Source: Planococcus citri (taxonomy: Eukaryota; Arthropoda; Insecta; Hemiptera; Pseudococcidae). Taken from it: a stretch of 64,000 nt of DNA. The notes beneath the pieces were generated by a model, which ran no database searches, was not told the DNA's origin, and saw nothing but the letters and a program-made list of their open reading frames with translations. Where the stretch lies: contig NC_088679.1 in NCBI RefSeq assembly GCF_950023065.1, positions 25,978,001 through 26,042,000 on the forward strand, written 5' to 3'. Of the stretch, positions 47,131 through 59,104 are shown one piece after another. Within the stretch, counting starts at the first letter, position 1, and every line of letters begins with the position of its first letter. The translations under genes and the position numbers were made by a program.

Positions 47131-49557
47131 GGCGTAGCCAAGATTTTCTCAAGGAGGGAGCGAAATTAGATTTTTAGGCATAAAAAAAATCGAAAGGGTA
47201 TTCCCAGGTAAGATAGGTGAAATGGCCCTGTTCTCAGATTTGGAAAATCATGATGGATTATTGTTGGGTACCTCCAATAAAAATTTTCGAGCGGAATTTC
47301 CGCCCCCCAACCCACCCCCTTGATCAGTATAGCCAAAAAACGCGTTTTTTGCGAGAAAAATTCTGTATTCATGAGTAGTGGGGAGAAAATTTTGATACCA
47401 CACGGAATGTATTGGGGAACAGAGGGCCTTTCAACATGATTTTTTTCAAAATTTTTCATCTCAGTGGTGGGGGTAAAATTGACAAAAGGAAACTTTGAAC
47501 CGCCACAGCTCCGAATTGAGGCTTGGGCACCAAAACTGTTTTCGCCAAAATGTGTCTTTTTACAAGTACTTCCTTCCTACCAATCCATAAAATGGAAATT
47601 TTGTCTGCAAAAGGCTCATATTTGCAAAAAACCCTGAAAAATATGCGTTTTTTGCGTTTTTTTTTGCCTATAATTATGCGAAATATGCAAAAAATGTATA
47701 GAACACAAAATGTTGAGCGTCAAATACCCTAGAAAACGTGTTCAAAAGGGTGTCAAAACGCTCATGTACTAAGCTAAGCGCGCACACACACCATGTCTTT
47801 GCAGCAAAGTCGTGAGATGAAGTATTATGACACCTATACTTTCTGATAATTGTAACGTTGCGTTGGTCGAGTCGTTTGGGGCAAAAATTAGATATTGTAA
47901 AAAAAACTTCTGCTTTTTGCAAAAATTTTCAAAACTCCTGCTTTTTGTCAAAGTTGTTTTCAAGTTCTACTTTTTTGAAAAAATATTGTGGGCAAAGGAC
48001 TTTTTTTGACAAGTTATCCAAAAAATTCTGGTTTATACCGAAATGGTCATTAAAATCTTGTTATCAGCAAAAATACTCTGAATGTACTGCGCTTTTGAAA
48101 AAATTGTCAAAAAGAAGAAATACTAACGTTTGTCTGAATTTATCTAAAAAGTGCTGCTTTTTCCATTTTTAAAATCAATCTTCGTAATTTTATATTTTTT
48201 CTCTCGATTTCTTTTTCTTTGATATCAATGTTTATCACATCTATAGGTAAAATACACAACATATACCTACTTTTTTCAAATTATTTAGTATGGGGGTAAA
48301 GGACCTTCGGAAATGCTAAAAAAATTGATTTTTCCCTCTCATTGTCAAGCCAAATTTGGATTAAGTTAGTCAATTTTTTATGGTTTGTAATTTCCATTGA
48401 AAAATATAAATTGTAATTCATCATTTGATTATTTTTGGAATCACTTTTTTTCATTCACTTTCACGAGACTTTAACCTGATTTTTCTATAATCGTGTAAAT
48501 TACCTCTTGATTTTGGGACAATAATCTGATTTTGAACCAATCCATGATCTAAAACTAACTTTATACATATGACTTGTATGGTACCTTTTGGATTTGAAAA
48601 AGGTTTTGTTTTGTTAATATTTTTGAAAATTGAAATTGAAATCGAAATGTGTATTTTCTGAAATTGATTTTCAGTTGGACTTCTGAACAATTTTTGGGTA
48701 CCTAATTTGCCCATTCTTGGCAACTATTTGTAAGTTTAGCTTGAGATATTTTCATTTTGAAGGATTTTGTTACACCAGGCATTGTGGAAATGTGTTTAAA
48801 TTGAAAAGAATGTGAGAATTGTAACTGAATTGGTCTGACCTCAATTTGAATTTTTTTGGTATTTTTTATTCACAGAGCTCATGATTACAAACCTTGCTAA
48901 CTTCAGTAGATGAGTGTTTTGACAACCCTTTGAACACGTTTTCTATAGTAAAATTTGACGCTCAACATTTTGTGTTCCATACATTTTTCACTATATTTCA
49001 TATAATTTGGCAAAAAAAAAACGCAAAAAACGCATATTTTTCAGGGTTTTTTGCGAATATGAGCCTTTTGCAGACAAAATTTCCATTTTATGGATTGGTA
49101 GGAAGGGAGTACTTGTAAAAAGACACATTTTGGCGAAAACAGTTTTGGTGCCCAAGCCTTCAATTCGGAGCTGTGGCGGTTCAAAGTTTCCTTTTGTCAA
49201 TTTTACCCCCACCACTGCGATGAAAAATTTTGAAAAAAATCATGTTGAAAGGCCCACTGTTCACCAACACATTCCGTGTGGTACCAAAATTTTCTCCCCA
49301 CTACTCATGAATACAGAATTTTTCTCGCAAAAAACGCGTTTTTTGGCTGTACTGATCAAGGGGGGTGGGTTGGGGGGCGGAAATTCCGCTCGAAAATTTT
49401 TATTGGAGGTACCCAACAGCAATAATCCATCATGATTTTCCAAATCTGAGAACAGGGCCATTTCACCTATCTTACCTGAGAATACCTACCCTTTCGATTT
49501 TTTTTATGCCTAAAAATCTAATTTCGCTCCCTCCTTGAGAAAATCTTGGCTACGCCA
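47131..49557. mobile_element. Inverted AGTGGCGTAGCCAAG ends within the palindrome
   Basis: AGTGGCGTAGCCAAGATTTTC at 47131 and its reverse ending at 49557 look like termini of a hAT-type element (a CAGTGGCGTAGCCAGG-like terminus is common in insects, from memory). However, pairing continues outside them (TGTAAATT on one side, AATTTACA on the other). They may therefore be two halves of an older element inverted together with their flanks. There is no transposase frame. Confidence 0.4.
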
Positions 49558-50235
49558 CTAAAAATTTACAAGCAAGGGTGAAGCGATCGGGGGGGAGGAA
49601 TTGCCCCCCCCCCCCTCAGTCATTTTGAAGTTGGCAAAAGTTGAGAATTTTGAGTGACAAGTTAGTTGAAAATGTTGAATGTTTAATGATGAACTGACAA
49701 CTCTGAAATTTGTAAATTGTGTTTAGAGTAGTCAAAAACCACAAATTTTCAAATAAAATTTTTCAAAAAAAATTTCGCGCTCGTTCCGCTTGGCCAATAT
49801 TTTAAACTCCTCTTAATATTTTCGAAATTTCGAAAAACTCTTCGAAATCAAAATCACGTTATACATATTAATCATTTTCTTATATTAAATGTCTACATGT
49901 TGGTAAAATATCTAATAAATGCAAAAATTTTCATTTCTTAGGGTTCTGATGGTGGTATTTTTACAATAAGTGCCAAACTTGCATCTTTTTTTCTTGAAAA
50001 TTAAAAAGAAAATGCTATAGTCTAATTTTTTGATATGTTATTCTATGTGGAAAAGACTAAAACTGAGAATTTTTTCAGAATGTTTACTCGCGGACATCGT
50101 GGTTGTATTTAAATTATAGGTTTTCGAAAGTGGTACCTAACACTGATTTTGACATCATTCGTCGATTACCCTCTCAAAGTACATACATACTACAATTTGA
50201 AAAATAGCTCAAAATTCTACACCACGTACAACCGG

Positions 50236-52209
50236 AGCAGTTTGCAACTCTGCAGCCGCCAACGAGATTATAGATTTTTTCTGAATTTTTGAAATTATCC
50301 ATGAGGTGTGGAAATTAACTTGGGCTGCTAAAAACGAAGTTCTGGTTTTGTAATCCGGTGAGTAAATTAGACGTTGCAAAATAGGAGGGGTGAATGAAAT
50401 TTTTTAAATTTTATTTAAATATTGTTACCTACTCACAGTTTTGTGTTTCAATCATCATTTGAGCAAAGTTCTGCTTTTTATACGAGTATTTATATTCAAA
50501 TGGTGTGGCAAGTGCATATTCATTTGAAATGAGAAAAGAAAATAGGTAACAACTGTATGTCTGCTTTTTCTCCTCCTCTCTTTGAAACCATGTAATTTCA
50601 AAGTTCAAAGTACTTATACCTAACGTGTTAAAAAAAAACCGCGAGCGCGCGAGGAAATATACTGTTTGAAGTGTTGGTGAAGGCTGAAAAGAATCGAAAT
50701 AATTTTAAGGATTAGGAAGAAGAAGAAAATATAGGTTAGTAGGTAGGTTGGTAAGGTGGAAAAGCAAATAGAACCTGTAAACTCCGTATTAATTTTTTGC
50801 ACCGAGGTCTTCACTCAAGCTATACTACTTATCTAGGTAAAAAAATAATTTTTCATTAGTTGATTAATTTTTCCAATTGTTCGTAGTTGGTTTTTTCTAC
50901 TCCTTCTTTTTATTTCTCCGCTGCTTCTGTCCATCATTCAGCACTCCGAGCATAAAACTTATAACAACCGTCAATGTATGTAAATTAAATTAGTGCTTCT
51001 GTACTCGGCAGTTAAAATTACTTTTGTTGACTTAATGCTTTCCTTTCGATGGAATTATATTTTCAAAGGTTGAAAGTGATAGGTGTAGGTTAAGGTACTA
51101 CCTATGTCTTTTATTATAAAACGTATGTTCGTAATTCGTATACACTTATACTTAGAATATATATGAAAGAAAAGCTCACATATGGCAAGTTAAACAGGTA
51201 AAAATAAATTGACTGTGGAGTCGACTTCAAAGTGGTATTTCTCTCTGTTTACGTTATTATACTCGTATAAGGCGTGTCTATGTAATATGACGCTTCTGTT
51301 CGTGAGGTAAGTTTTTTAACCCCGTTGGTTGGTATTTAGGTATTTTGTAACTTATCTATATATATGTAGGTACCTACCTACTACATGGAGTTAATACCTA
51401 TATAGCTCTAGTAGGTAAGTGTATACGCCGTGTAGTTATACGATGGCGCACATAAATTCGAGAGTCTATGGTACATATCTATGCATGGAAGATCCTTCGC
51501 TCAGGTTTTTCATTACGATAAGTAACAAAACATCGACACCCTCCACCCTTAACTGACTGGGTCTCTTTCGAAGAAAATTTTCGCGCTGTCAAGAAAACTT
51601 ACGTAAAAGATAGCGGCATCAGCACACCACCAGCAGTGTATGTGTACAGGAAATGAGACTGAGTACGGCGAGGTGGTTGGTGGGGTGCGAAATCTTACTC
51701 TTTCTAACGTAAAAGAATGCGGGCGGATATTTTGTAGTACATATATCGGTATCGGTAGTTTATTTATTAAACCAATAATGACAAGCGTTATAGCTGTCAT
51801 ATTGCCAAAAACATCGATATATCTAAACATACCGCAGCATACCACGCGATACGATGTGATGCGTCAAACAAAAGTCTGTATAATTCGAAATTCGAGCCGA
51901 GATCGAGTTTTCCAACACCTCGGGTCTGTTGAGGCGAGGTAGTGATTCGCAAAAGCAACTTTTTCCAAGTTGTAATCCATCATAATCGATGATGAAATCT
52001 GGTCCAGTCGTCAAAATTTTGAACATATTTTACTTGTTTGATCTCGGATCAGAGGAATTATCTAATTTTGTTATCTTAATAGTGTTTCGTATGTAAATAT
52101 ATATGGAGAAAAGGGGACCTATCAACAGCTAAGGAAAATTGTACGAAAATGAGAAAATCATTCATTCGTCTGTCTCGTTCTCTTTATCAAGTTGTAAGTA
52201 CATACTTAT
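50236..52209. other. No gene; one short dispersed repeat
   Basis: Bases 50245-50340 (AACGAGATTATAGATTTTTT, then GGTGTGGAAATTAACTTGGG) recur in reverse at about 61585-61675. The rest is single-copy-looking and rich in GTAGGTAC strings. No protein was recognised. Confidence 0.4.
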
Positions 52210-52870
52210 GTAAGTAAGTAGCTGACAAGAGAGGCAACCCAAACAGTAGAAAAAATTTTGAATCGGAATTGGACGAAGCTACATAAATTGAAAGAACATT
52301 CAAAAATACATCACCAGCCAAAATTTCAGGTGCTGAAAAAACATTTTTTGATTTTTGGTGAATTTTTGGGAATCGAAGAGCCAAAAATTGAAAAAAAAAT
52401 TAATCTCACCAGATCGACCAAGAAAGCTAAAATTTGAATGAAACGAATGTCTTTTTTTTTTTTAATTTAGAATTCTCAAAAAGTTGCTGGAGGTGCCAAA
52501 ACGACTTGAAACCAACCCCAATCGGATCGACTCAAATTTAAAAATTAGGACACGAGATAAATTTTACCTTTATAACTACCTTTGGTAAGATGGGGAAATT
52601 TCAACTTTCAAAAACCTATTCTGGAGGCTTCAGAACTATTCAAATCGGTTCGAAATAGCTTCCAATCGATTGGTTGGATTTGAATTTTTTTTGCATGATT
52701 TTACTCGTATTTTCAAAAATTCTCATCAAAAATCAAAAGATGCTTAGCCTTTGAAAAAACCGATATTTTTTTTCTAAATAATTATATGTATTCTCATTGA
52801 ATTTTTCTCCGATTACGTCTCACTCTTTCAATTCAGTCTGGAGCAAACAAGATTAATTTTTGGAGGGAGG
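52210..52870. repeat. Dispersed repeat family A copy
   Basis: Starts GGCAACCCAAACAGTAGAAA, continues AAAAATACATCACCAGCC, and contains TTGCTGGAGGTGCCAAAACG and TTCCAATCGATTGG. It closes near CTCTTTCAATTCAGTCTGGA, the reversed family end also seen at 5380. Confidence 0.55.
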
Positions 52871-53517
52871 AGGTGAGAAGAGATCCACAATAACACGTAA
52901 AAATTTTTCAGAAGTTTGCCGAAGAAGTACGTATAATTTGAGAAAGGGAAAATGCCATTTCTAGTGAGAGGTATAGATGGTAAACATCAATTGAAAATTA
53001 CTTTGTAAAGAATTGTAAAGGGCCATTCCACGTCAATTAGACCAAGAAGTGGTAGATGGGTTCGGCAATTTTTTTGAAATTTTTCCTGTGGAAAGACCTT
53101 CCGAAGGGATGACCAATGGTGTAAATCGCAGCCCTCTAGCTCATTTTTAACGGCAGCCAGGTGGTGTCAAAGTTTACAGTGAACCTAAAACATCATCCAT
53201 TTAAGCAGTGGATTACTCGATAACCGCGATACCTACCAAAATTGAACTTTTTCTCATAGTTAGGGATTTTGAAAGGCTTTTCGGTGATATCATAAAAATC
53301 AGTGTTGCCACTTTTTTCGTACGAAAAATTAGCTCAAAAGGTTTCGAAACGTAGTTTTCGTATTGTTCCGACTCTCAAAAGTTATGAAAAAAATATATTA
53401 CGGACAACTTTTTATGCTGAACAAAATGTTAAAAAATTGGGATGGTAACATGTTGCAAAGTTGATTTAAAAAAATTGAAAGTTTGCGAAAAAATGTGATT
53501 TTTTGATTTAAAACTTG

Positions 53518-53773
53518 TGAAAACAGATAAAAAGAGTCACCAGTAGTTTTCATCGTATAATAAAACAAATACAACGAATTCTTAAACTAATTTACAATAA
53601 TTGTTACGAATAAAATTATACTAAAAAACGTGTCGAATAATAACGAATAAATCACGCCGGATGAGCGCGATAAAAGTAGGGAGGGGGGAGAAAAGGCGAC
53701 GTGCCAGTTACGAGACACGTAGCTCTCAGTAAATACGGACGTAATTACGCGAACGGCATAATTACTGTTAACA
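53518..53773 (-). repeat. BEL element 3' LTR (256 bp)
   Basis: Bounded by TGAAAACAG and GTTAACA on the + strand, i.e. TG...CA. ACTTG lies directly outside at 53513-53517 and again at 60346-60350, a 5-bp duplication. It lies 20 bases beyond the gag-pol stop. It is uninterrupted and so shows what the other LTR looked like before its insertion. Identity to the 5' LTR is 253 of 256 by eye. Confidence 0.95.
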
Positions 53774-53794
53774 TTCCGCCGCCGTCGACGTCTC

Positions 53795-56700
53795 TTAGGG
53801 CGTCGAAACTTCGTCTGTGTCCATCAGGGGGATCAATTTTGCCACAGGTCGGCGAAGCGTTGACCCATTTCTCGTGCGGAGGTCAACGACACGAACTACG
53901 CCGTCTGAGCCAGGGTGAAGGTGAATGACCCGAGCCAGCGGCCAGGTGAGAGGTGAGGTGTTCTCCTGAATCAGAACGATATCGTCAATCTGATAGGAGC
54001 GAGCTGGATCTGTCCATTTATGACGTTTCTGAAGAGAGGCGAGATATTCTTCGGACCATCTGCGCCAAAATGTATTTCTCAACTGGGTTGTGAGATCCCA
54101 ACGTTGAGCATAGCGGATCTTCTCGTTTTCGGTTATGTCATCCGGGATGGCTACCAATGGGCGGCCAATAATGAAATGGCCAGGAGTAAGCGCGTCCGGT
54201 TCCGGCGACGAGCTTTTAATCGGAGTCATCGGCCGTGAGTTCATGATAGCTTCAATCTGGCATAAAACGGTGCCAAATTCGTCAGCTGTGAGTACAGTTG
54301 AGCCGATCGTACGATACAGATGATTTTTCATGATTCTGACCGCCGATTCCCAGAGGCCACCCATATGGGGCGCTGACGGTGGGTTGAAATTCCACTCAAT
54401 CGGATGCGGCCAAGAGTGCGCTTGAATCTGCGGAGATTTTGAGAGGTCGTTGAACTTCTGCGTGAGCTCACTGGCAGCACCAGTAAAGTTCGTCCCATTG
54501 TCCGAGTATATAACTGCCGGAGAACCGCGGTGCGCCGCAAAACGCTTGAGGGCGGCCAAAAATGCAGCTGTTGTAAGATCGAGGACCATTTCCAAGTGCA
54601 CTGCTCGTGTGCTAAAACAAACAAACACAGCCACGTACGTCTTCAGGGCAGTGGCGCTTCGAGTGCGGATCTCAGATTTTCGAGTAAAGGGTCCAGCGTA
54701 GTCGACGCCGACGACCGAAAATGGCGCATTCGGACGTACGCGGTCCTCTGGCAGGTCGGCCATTGGAGGTATTCTCTGTGCGTTGCGTCGGAATCGAGCA
54801 CATTTCGCGCAGGTGCGTATCGCTTTCTGAATCGGTGCGGTGAGATTTCCAACAAACCAATAGCTGCTGCGGAGATACGAGCTGATGAACTGTAGGCCTG
54901 CGTGAGCAAATCGGAAGTGAGTGTCTCGAATCAGCAGCTGTGTTAAGCGGTGGTTGGCGGGTAGGATGAGAGGATGCCGCCGCCGGTAAGGCAAATCCGC
55001 GCGTGATATACGACCGCCAACACGTACCAGGTCCTTGTCCAAGAAGGGAGCTAAGGATGAGAGCGGACTTCGGCGAGGTAGCGTTTTCTGCGCCTTCAGC
55101 TTCTCGATCTCCTTGCCATAAGCTTCCTCCTGAGCAGCTTTAACCAATTCCAATTCAGCTCTTCGAAGTTCGTGAGCTGAAAATTGCCCATGGGGTAGTG
55201 GTGTTTTCTGAATTTTTGCGAGCAAATAATCCTTGACTCTCAGCCAAGCTGCGACCTTGTTACGAGCACTTGAGAACTCCGAGTAGCGAGAGATGAGGTA
55301 TCTGGCCACTGGTGGGTATTCTGCCAAGGGCGCCTTGCTCGCTGAGATTACGTTCACGTAAACTTGTGCTGCCGGAGCAGAATCTAGGTCAAATTCGGCG
55401 CGTACTGCAGGTGCCGGAGGGCTTGTAGCATTCTGAAGAAAATCTGGACCATTGGTCCAGAGCGTTGGGCGTTGCTGGAAGGCCGAAAACGAGTCGTCGC
55501 GCGTTGCCATGTCTGCTGGATTCTGATCACCGGAAATATGTCGCCACTGCTCGAAGGTTATAGCTGCGGAGATGCGTTTCACTCGATTAGCCACATAGGG
55601 CTTCCAATGGCTCGAGTCTCTGGCTAGGTAGGCTAAAACAACCATTGAGTCTGTGTACATATAACAGCTGGCAAGGGGGTAATTCAACGTCGCTGCTACC
55701 TCCTGTACGAGTTGAACTAGCAGGTCCGCCGCGCATAATTCGAGCTGTGGGATGGTGCGAGATTGATTCGGGGGTGCAACTCTCGTTTTCGATCGCAAGA
55801 GACAGGTGGTAGGTGTTCCATCTTGCCAGCTTCGGATGTACACGCAGGCGGCATATGCTTGCTTGCTTGCATCGCCAAATCCGTGAATTTCGAACCGTGA
55901 CTCAGCTGGGAGCTTCGGATTGCCGGTACGCAGGTATCGTTCGAATTTCATCGTCGCAGCAATGGGTAGTTTCTTGCAAAATGCGTCAAAGTCTTTCTGA
56001 AACTGCGGGCTAACTGGATCGTCCCAGCCAGCATTCACACTCCAGAGCTGCTGTATTAGGAGTTTCCCAGCAATCGTTAGAGGTGCTAATAAGCCCAGAG
56101 GGTCGAAAATACTGGCTACAAACGATAAAGCGCTGCGCTTTGTCAAAGTCTTTCCAGCCCACTTCAAGTTGGTAAGTGAAACGAACTCAAAAACGTCCTG
56201 TTCGGTGTTCCAATCAATACCGAGCGCTCGGCCTTGCGCCGCAGGCTTGTCCGCGGATTCCGGAGTGGTGGTGGTTGCTGGTAGTAGGCCTGGGTCATTT
56301 GCTTGCCATTTACCCAACTCCAAGCAAGCGGATGAAAGCGCGTCGATCAATTCGTCGCGAAGTGCGATGGCTTCGGTGAGACTTTCAGCTCCTCCGGTGA
56401 AATCGTCTATGTAAGATCCCTTTAGGATCGCCGCCGCCGCTGCCGGACGCGTCTGCTTATTCTCTGCTGCGATCTGATAAACACAACGAACCGCTAAATA
56501 TAGCGCGCTCCGTGTGCCGTACGTAATGGTGTTCAGCTCGCATTCTATCACCTCACCGTTTTCGTCATACCAGAGAATATGCTGCCAGGTTCGATCTTCT
56601 GGATCAATGAGAAACTGTCGAAACATCTTGATGATATCGGCCATGAAGGCGTAGCGGTATGTTCGGAACACTGTCAGGACTTCGTAAACAGGTTTCTGCA

Positions 56701-59092
56701 GGATTGGGCCTGCTGGAAGGATGTCGTTCAGTGACAGTCCATTGGTGGTGCGCATTGAAGCGTCAAAAACCACGCGAATTTTGCCATTATGGAACACAGA
56801 GTGATGAGGGATGTAGTATTTCGCTTGTCCGAGGGTGTTTACTCTGGTCATATGGCCTAAAGCTTCATATTCTCGGAGAAATTCGCGGTAACTGTCACTG
56901 ACCTTACATCTAGCTAGACGCTGCTGCGCCATCTTGTAAGACTCGCCAAGTTGGCCTTGTAAGATGGGTAGGCGCACTGAAAAACGTCCGTTGATGCGAG
57001 TATGAGTCTTGATAAAAAGCTGTTCGGCGAATTCGTCTTGTACAGAAAGCTCCTTCTTCGGATGCTCAGATAATTCTTCACTGAGACCAAGGAACTGACT
57101 CATGGCTTCGAATTCGGCTCTCTGTACAGTAGTTGCAGTGCAGCGGACCCCGGAATCGATAGTTGAGGCAGAGTATGGACCGGATACCACCCAGCCTAGG
57201 CGAGAAGCGAGCAAAGTGGGCGCGGACGCCTGTTTGATGATTTCCGGCAGCATTATATCGTATAGGTAGTCAGCACCTATCAAAATGTCAACGGATTTCG
57301 ACTGATAGAATCTCGGATCGGCGAGCTGATACTGGCTGATAAACTGCCATGTTGACGGAGGCGCGAAGCTGCAGCTGGGTAGGGGGTCTGTGATGTAATC
57401 TACTACCGATGCGTGTATAATTCTTGAAAACTGCCCGTCGTTCGAGGTAATGCGGATGGATGCGGAGGAGGTGGCGGAGGTCTGTGAGCCGCCTACCCCT
57501 CCTATCTGAATCGCCGATCTACGTAGATTGAGATTGAGCTGTCTAGCTACCTGACTCGTAATGAGCGTTATATGGGATCCGTCATCCAATAATGCCGTTG
57601 CTGTGCACGTCTGGTTACTTTCCTTTCCGCTGGGTGATGCGCAGAGCATCGCAGTGCCGAGTAGTACATTACGTAGACGCCGTTGAGCCACACCTGTGAC
57701 AACAGTTGCCGCTGGATCTGGTTTAGGCGGTGTTGACGTGTCGTGTGGCGTTCCAGTTCCCGACGCACCACCTGGCGCACCTGTACCAGTGCCTGACGCT
57801 CCCGATCCAGTACCTGACATTGCAGACCCACCAGGAGGCTGCTGGAAGTTTGCCGAATGGAGTAAGGTGTGGTGAGAACGACCGCAAGTTTTACACCGTA
57901 CAGATTTACAGGCCTTTGACCAGTGTGAGTTTGAAAAACAATTCACACAGAGCTTCGCTTCACGTACCTTCTCATAACGTTGTGTAGGTGAGAGTGCCTT
58001 GAAAACTTCACACTGATATAAGGCATGGACCTTGTTACACATCGGACACGTACGAACGGTGTCGGCGTTCTCTGGCTTGCTGGAGACTAACGTTGCGGCG
58101 CTACGAGTGCGCGCAGCCTGTTGACGCGCCTTTGTACCAGCGTTGGGTGCGTTGGTGGAGTTCTCCGGAGCAACGAAGACAGATGCGAGTACTCGAATGC
58201 GCTTTTCAAGGAAATCCATCAGCTCAGTGTAGGAGTCAACATCCGGATCCTCCTCCTCTGTGCTTGTAAGCGAATCACTCAACGAAGTTTCCCATAGTTC
58301 TCTCGTACGTGTATCTAGCTTTGTGACAATGAGCTGTGTGATCAGTTCGTTGGCTAACTGATCGCGTTTAAATCCCATATTCTCAACAGCTCGGATGCTC
58401 ACAGTGGTAGTATTTACTAACTTACGTAGGGATTCCGCATCGTTTTCACGGACACTTTTCAGCTCGGACAACTGCTGTAGGTTGATGCGGAGATTCAAAC
58501 GCTTATTGTCATACCTCTTTCGAAGTATTCGGAGCACTACATCGTAATTACCTTCTAATACCTTTATGTTATCTACCAACTTGGCAGCATCACCCTTTAA
58601 GCAACTGAATAGGTATTCCAACCTATGTATATCAGGTATTGAAGGATCTTGAAGAGCAGTTGAGAAACGTTGAAAGAAACTGGTCCAGTTGTCAGTTGGA
58701 GGTTGGCCACTGAACTCTGGTAAACCTATCTTGGGCAGACGAATATTGAGCTTAGGACCTCTGCAGCTCAGATAACTTCCTTCACTAGCTACTGTTTCCT
58801 TCGTTTCCATGCTATCGAGTAGAGTTTCTGCTTGTGCCATGGTACTTAGAAGCAAGTTTTCGAGCTCAATAGCTGCTTCGCCAGTTTCCGTTTCATCCTC
58901 AATGAGAAGTTCTTCATTGAGTTGGCGAGCTTCTGTGTAACGTTGCTCCAAGTTTTGTATACGTCGGCGAAGTTCGCGTGACGATTTCACTGTTGCTGGG
59001 TTTACTAGCCACTGTAGGGTTACTTCACAAGTCGTACGAATGTTGTCAATTAACTTACGGATTGATGCCGGAGTACGTTTTGACGGTGCCAT
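53795..59092 (-). CDS. BEL/Pao retrotransposon Gag-Pol polyprotein, intact
   Basis: A single 1765-residue frame. In order: a Gag-like region with a DUF1759-type block (about 115-270, LPEFSG, CLKGDAAKLV, LRKRYDN); zinc knuckles (C382-x2-C-x4-H-x4-C395, then CKTCGRSHH at 400); an aspartic protease (LLDDGSHITL, about 501-510); and a reverse transcriptase with ADI (D819) and YIDD (894-897). Next are the A17-type/RNase H-like region (GDAS at 1073, YTDSM at 1147, NPADMATR at 1191) and the integrase, with a zinc site (H1392, H1397, C1428, C1431) and the triad D1464, D1531 and E1582. A DUF5641-like C-terminal block follows (about 1702-1755). All key residues are present and there is no frameshift, so it may be functional. 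There is no envelope frame. Base composition is much richer in G and C than the neighbours. The ATG at 59092 lies about 150 bases inside the primer site. Confidence 0.97.
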   Translation of the reverse strand: MAPSKRTPASIRKLIDNIRTTCEVTLQWLVNPATVKSSRELRRRIQNLEQRYTEARQLNEELLIEDETETGEAAIELENLLLSTMAQAETLLDSMETKETVASEGSYLSCRGPKLNIRLPKIGLPEFSGQPPTDNWTSFFQRFSTALQDPSIPDIHRLEYLFSCLKGDAAKLVDNIKVLEGNYDVVLRILRKRYDNKRLNLRINLQQLSELKSVRENDAESLRKLVNTTTVSIRAVENMGFKRDQLANELITQLIVTKLDTRTRELWETSLSDSLTSTEEEDPDVDSYTELMDFLEKRIRVLASVFVAPENSTNAPNAGTKARQQAARTRSAATLVSSKPENADTVRTCPMCNKVHALYQCEVFKALSPTQRYEKVREAKLCVNCFSNSHWSKACKSVRCKTCGRSHHTLLHSANFQQPPGGSAMSGTGSGASGTGTGAPGGASGTGTPHDTSTPPKPDPAATVVTGVAQRRLRNVLLGTAMLCASPSGKESNQTCTATALLDDGSHITLITSQVARQLNLNLRRSAIQIGGVGGSQTSATSSASIRITSNDGQFSRIIHASVVDYITDPLPSCSFAPPSTWQFISQYQLADPRFYQSKSVDILIGADYLYDIMLPEIIKQASAPTLLASRLGWVVSGPYSASTIDSGVRCTATTVQRAEFEAMSQFLGLSEELSEHPKKELSVQDEFAEQLFIKTHTRINGRFSVRLPILQGQLGESYKMAQQRLARCKVSDSYREFLREYEALGHMTRVNTLGQAKYYIPHHSVFHNGKIRVVFDASMRTTNGLSLNDILPAGPILQKPVYEVLTVFRTYRYAFMADIIKMFRQFLIDPEDRTWQHILWYDENGEVIECELNTITYGTRSALYLAVRCVYQIAAENKQTRPAAAAAILKGSYIDDFTGGAESLTEAIALRDELIDALSSACLELGKWQANDPGLLPATTTTPESADKPAAQGRALGIDWNTEQDVFEFVSLTNLKWAGKTLTKRSALSFVASIFDPLGLLAPLTIAGKLLIQQLWSVNAGWDDPVSPQFQKDFDAFCKKLPIAATMKFERYLRTGNPKLPAESRFEIHGFGDASKQAYAACVYIRSWQDGTPTTCLLRSKTRVAPPNQSRTIPQLELCAADLLVQLVQEVAATLNYPLASCYMYTDSMVVLAYLARDSSHWKPYVANRVKRISAAITFEQWRHISGDQNPADMATRDDSFSAFQQRPTLWTNGPDFLQNATSPPAPAVRAEFDLDSAPAAQVYVNVISASKAPLAEYPPVARYLISRYSEFSSARNKVAAWLRVKDYLLAKIQKTPLPHGQFSAHELRRAELELVKAAQEEAYGKEIEKLKAQKTLPRRSPLSSLAPFLDKDLVRVGGRISRADLPYRRRHPLILPANHRLTQLLIRDTHFRFAHAGLQFISSYLRSSYWFVGNLTAPIQKAIRTCAKCARFRRNAQRIPPMADLPEDRVRPNAPFSVVGVDYAGPFTRKSEIRTRSATALKTYVAVFVCFSTRAVHLEMVLDLTTAAFLAALKRFAAHRGSPAVIYSDNGTNFTGAASELTQKFNDLSKSPQIQAHSWPHPIEWNFNPPSAPHMGGLWESAVRIMKNHLYRTIGSTVLTADEFGTVLCQIEAIMNSRPMTPIKSSSPEPDALTPGHFIIGRPLVAIPDDITENEKIRYAQRWDLTTQLRNTFWRRWSEEYLASLQKRHKWTDPARSYQIDDIVLIQENTSPLTWPLARVIHLHPGSDGVVRVVDLRTRNGSTLRRPVAKLIPLMDTDEVSTP

Positions 59093-59104
59093 GATACTGG
59101 GTGT

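Larger units (their letters stand above)
45731..50235. repeat. 4.5 kb imperfect palindrome with 1.3 kb arms
   Basis: The left arm (about 45731-46351 and 47073-47775) pairs with the right arm (about 48898-50235) over roughly 1.3 kb. The spacer is about 1.1 kb (47776-48897). Examples of pairing are GGTAATCGACGAATGATGTC (45800) with the reverse at about 50149, and CACCAAAACTGTTTTCGCCA (47528) with the reverse at about 49135. The left arm is interrupted by a LINE tail. The spacer includes family B units (47880-48180). A transcript across it could fold into a very long double-stranded RNA. It may be one large foldback element or a nest of elements inverted as a unit. Confidence 0.85.

Noticed and set aside
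54450..57987. Several + strand frames of 60-120 codons opposite the BEL polyprotein
   Set aside because: They are antisense shadows of a long GC-richer coding frame and show no domain of their own.
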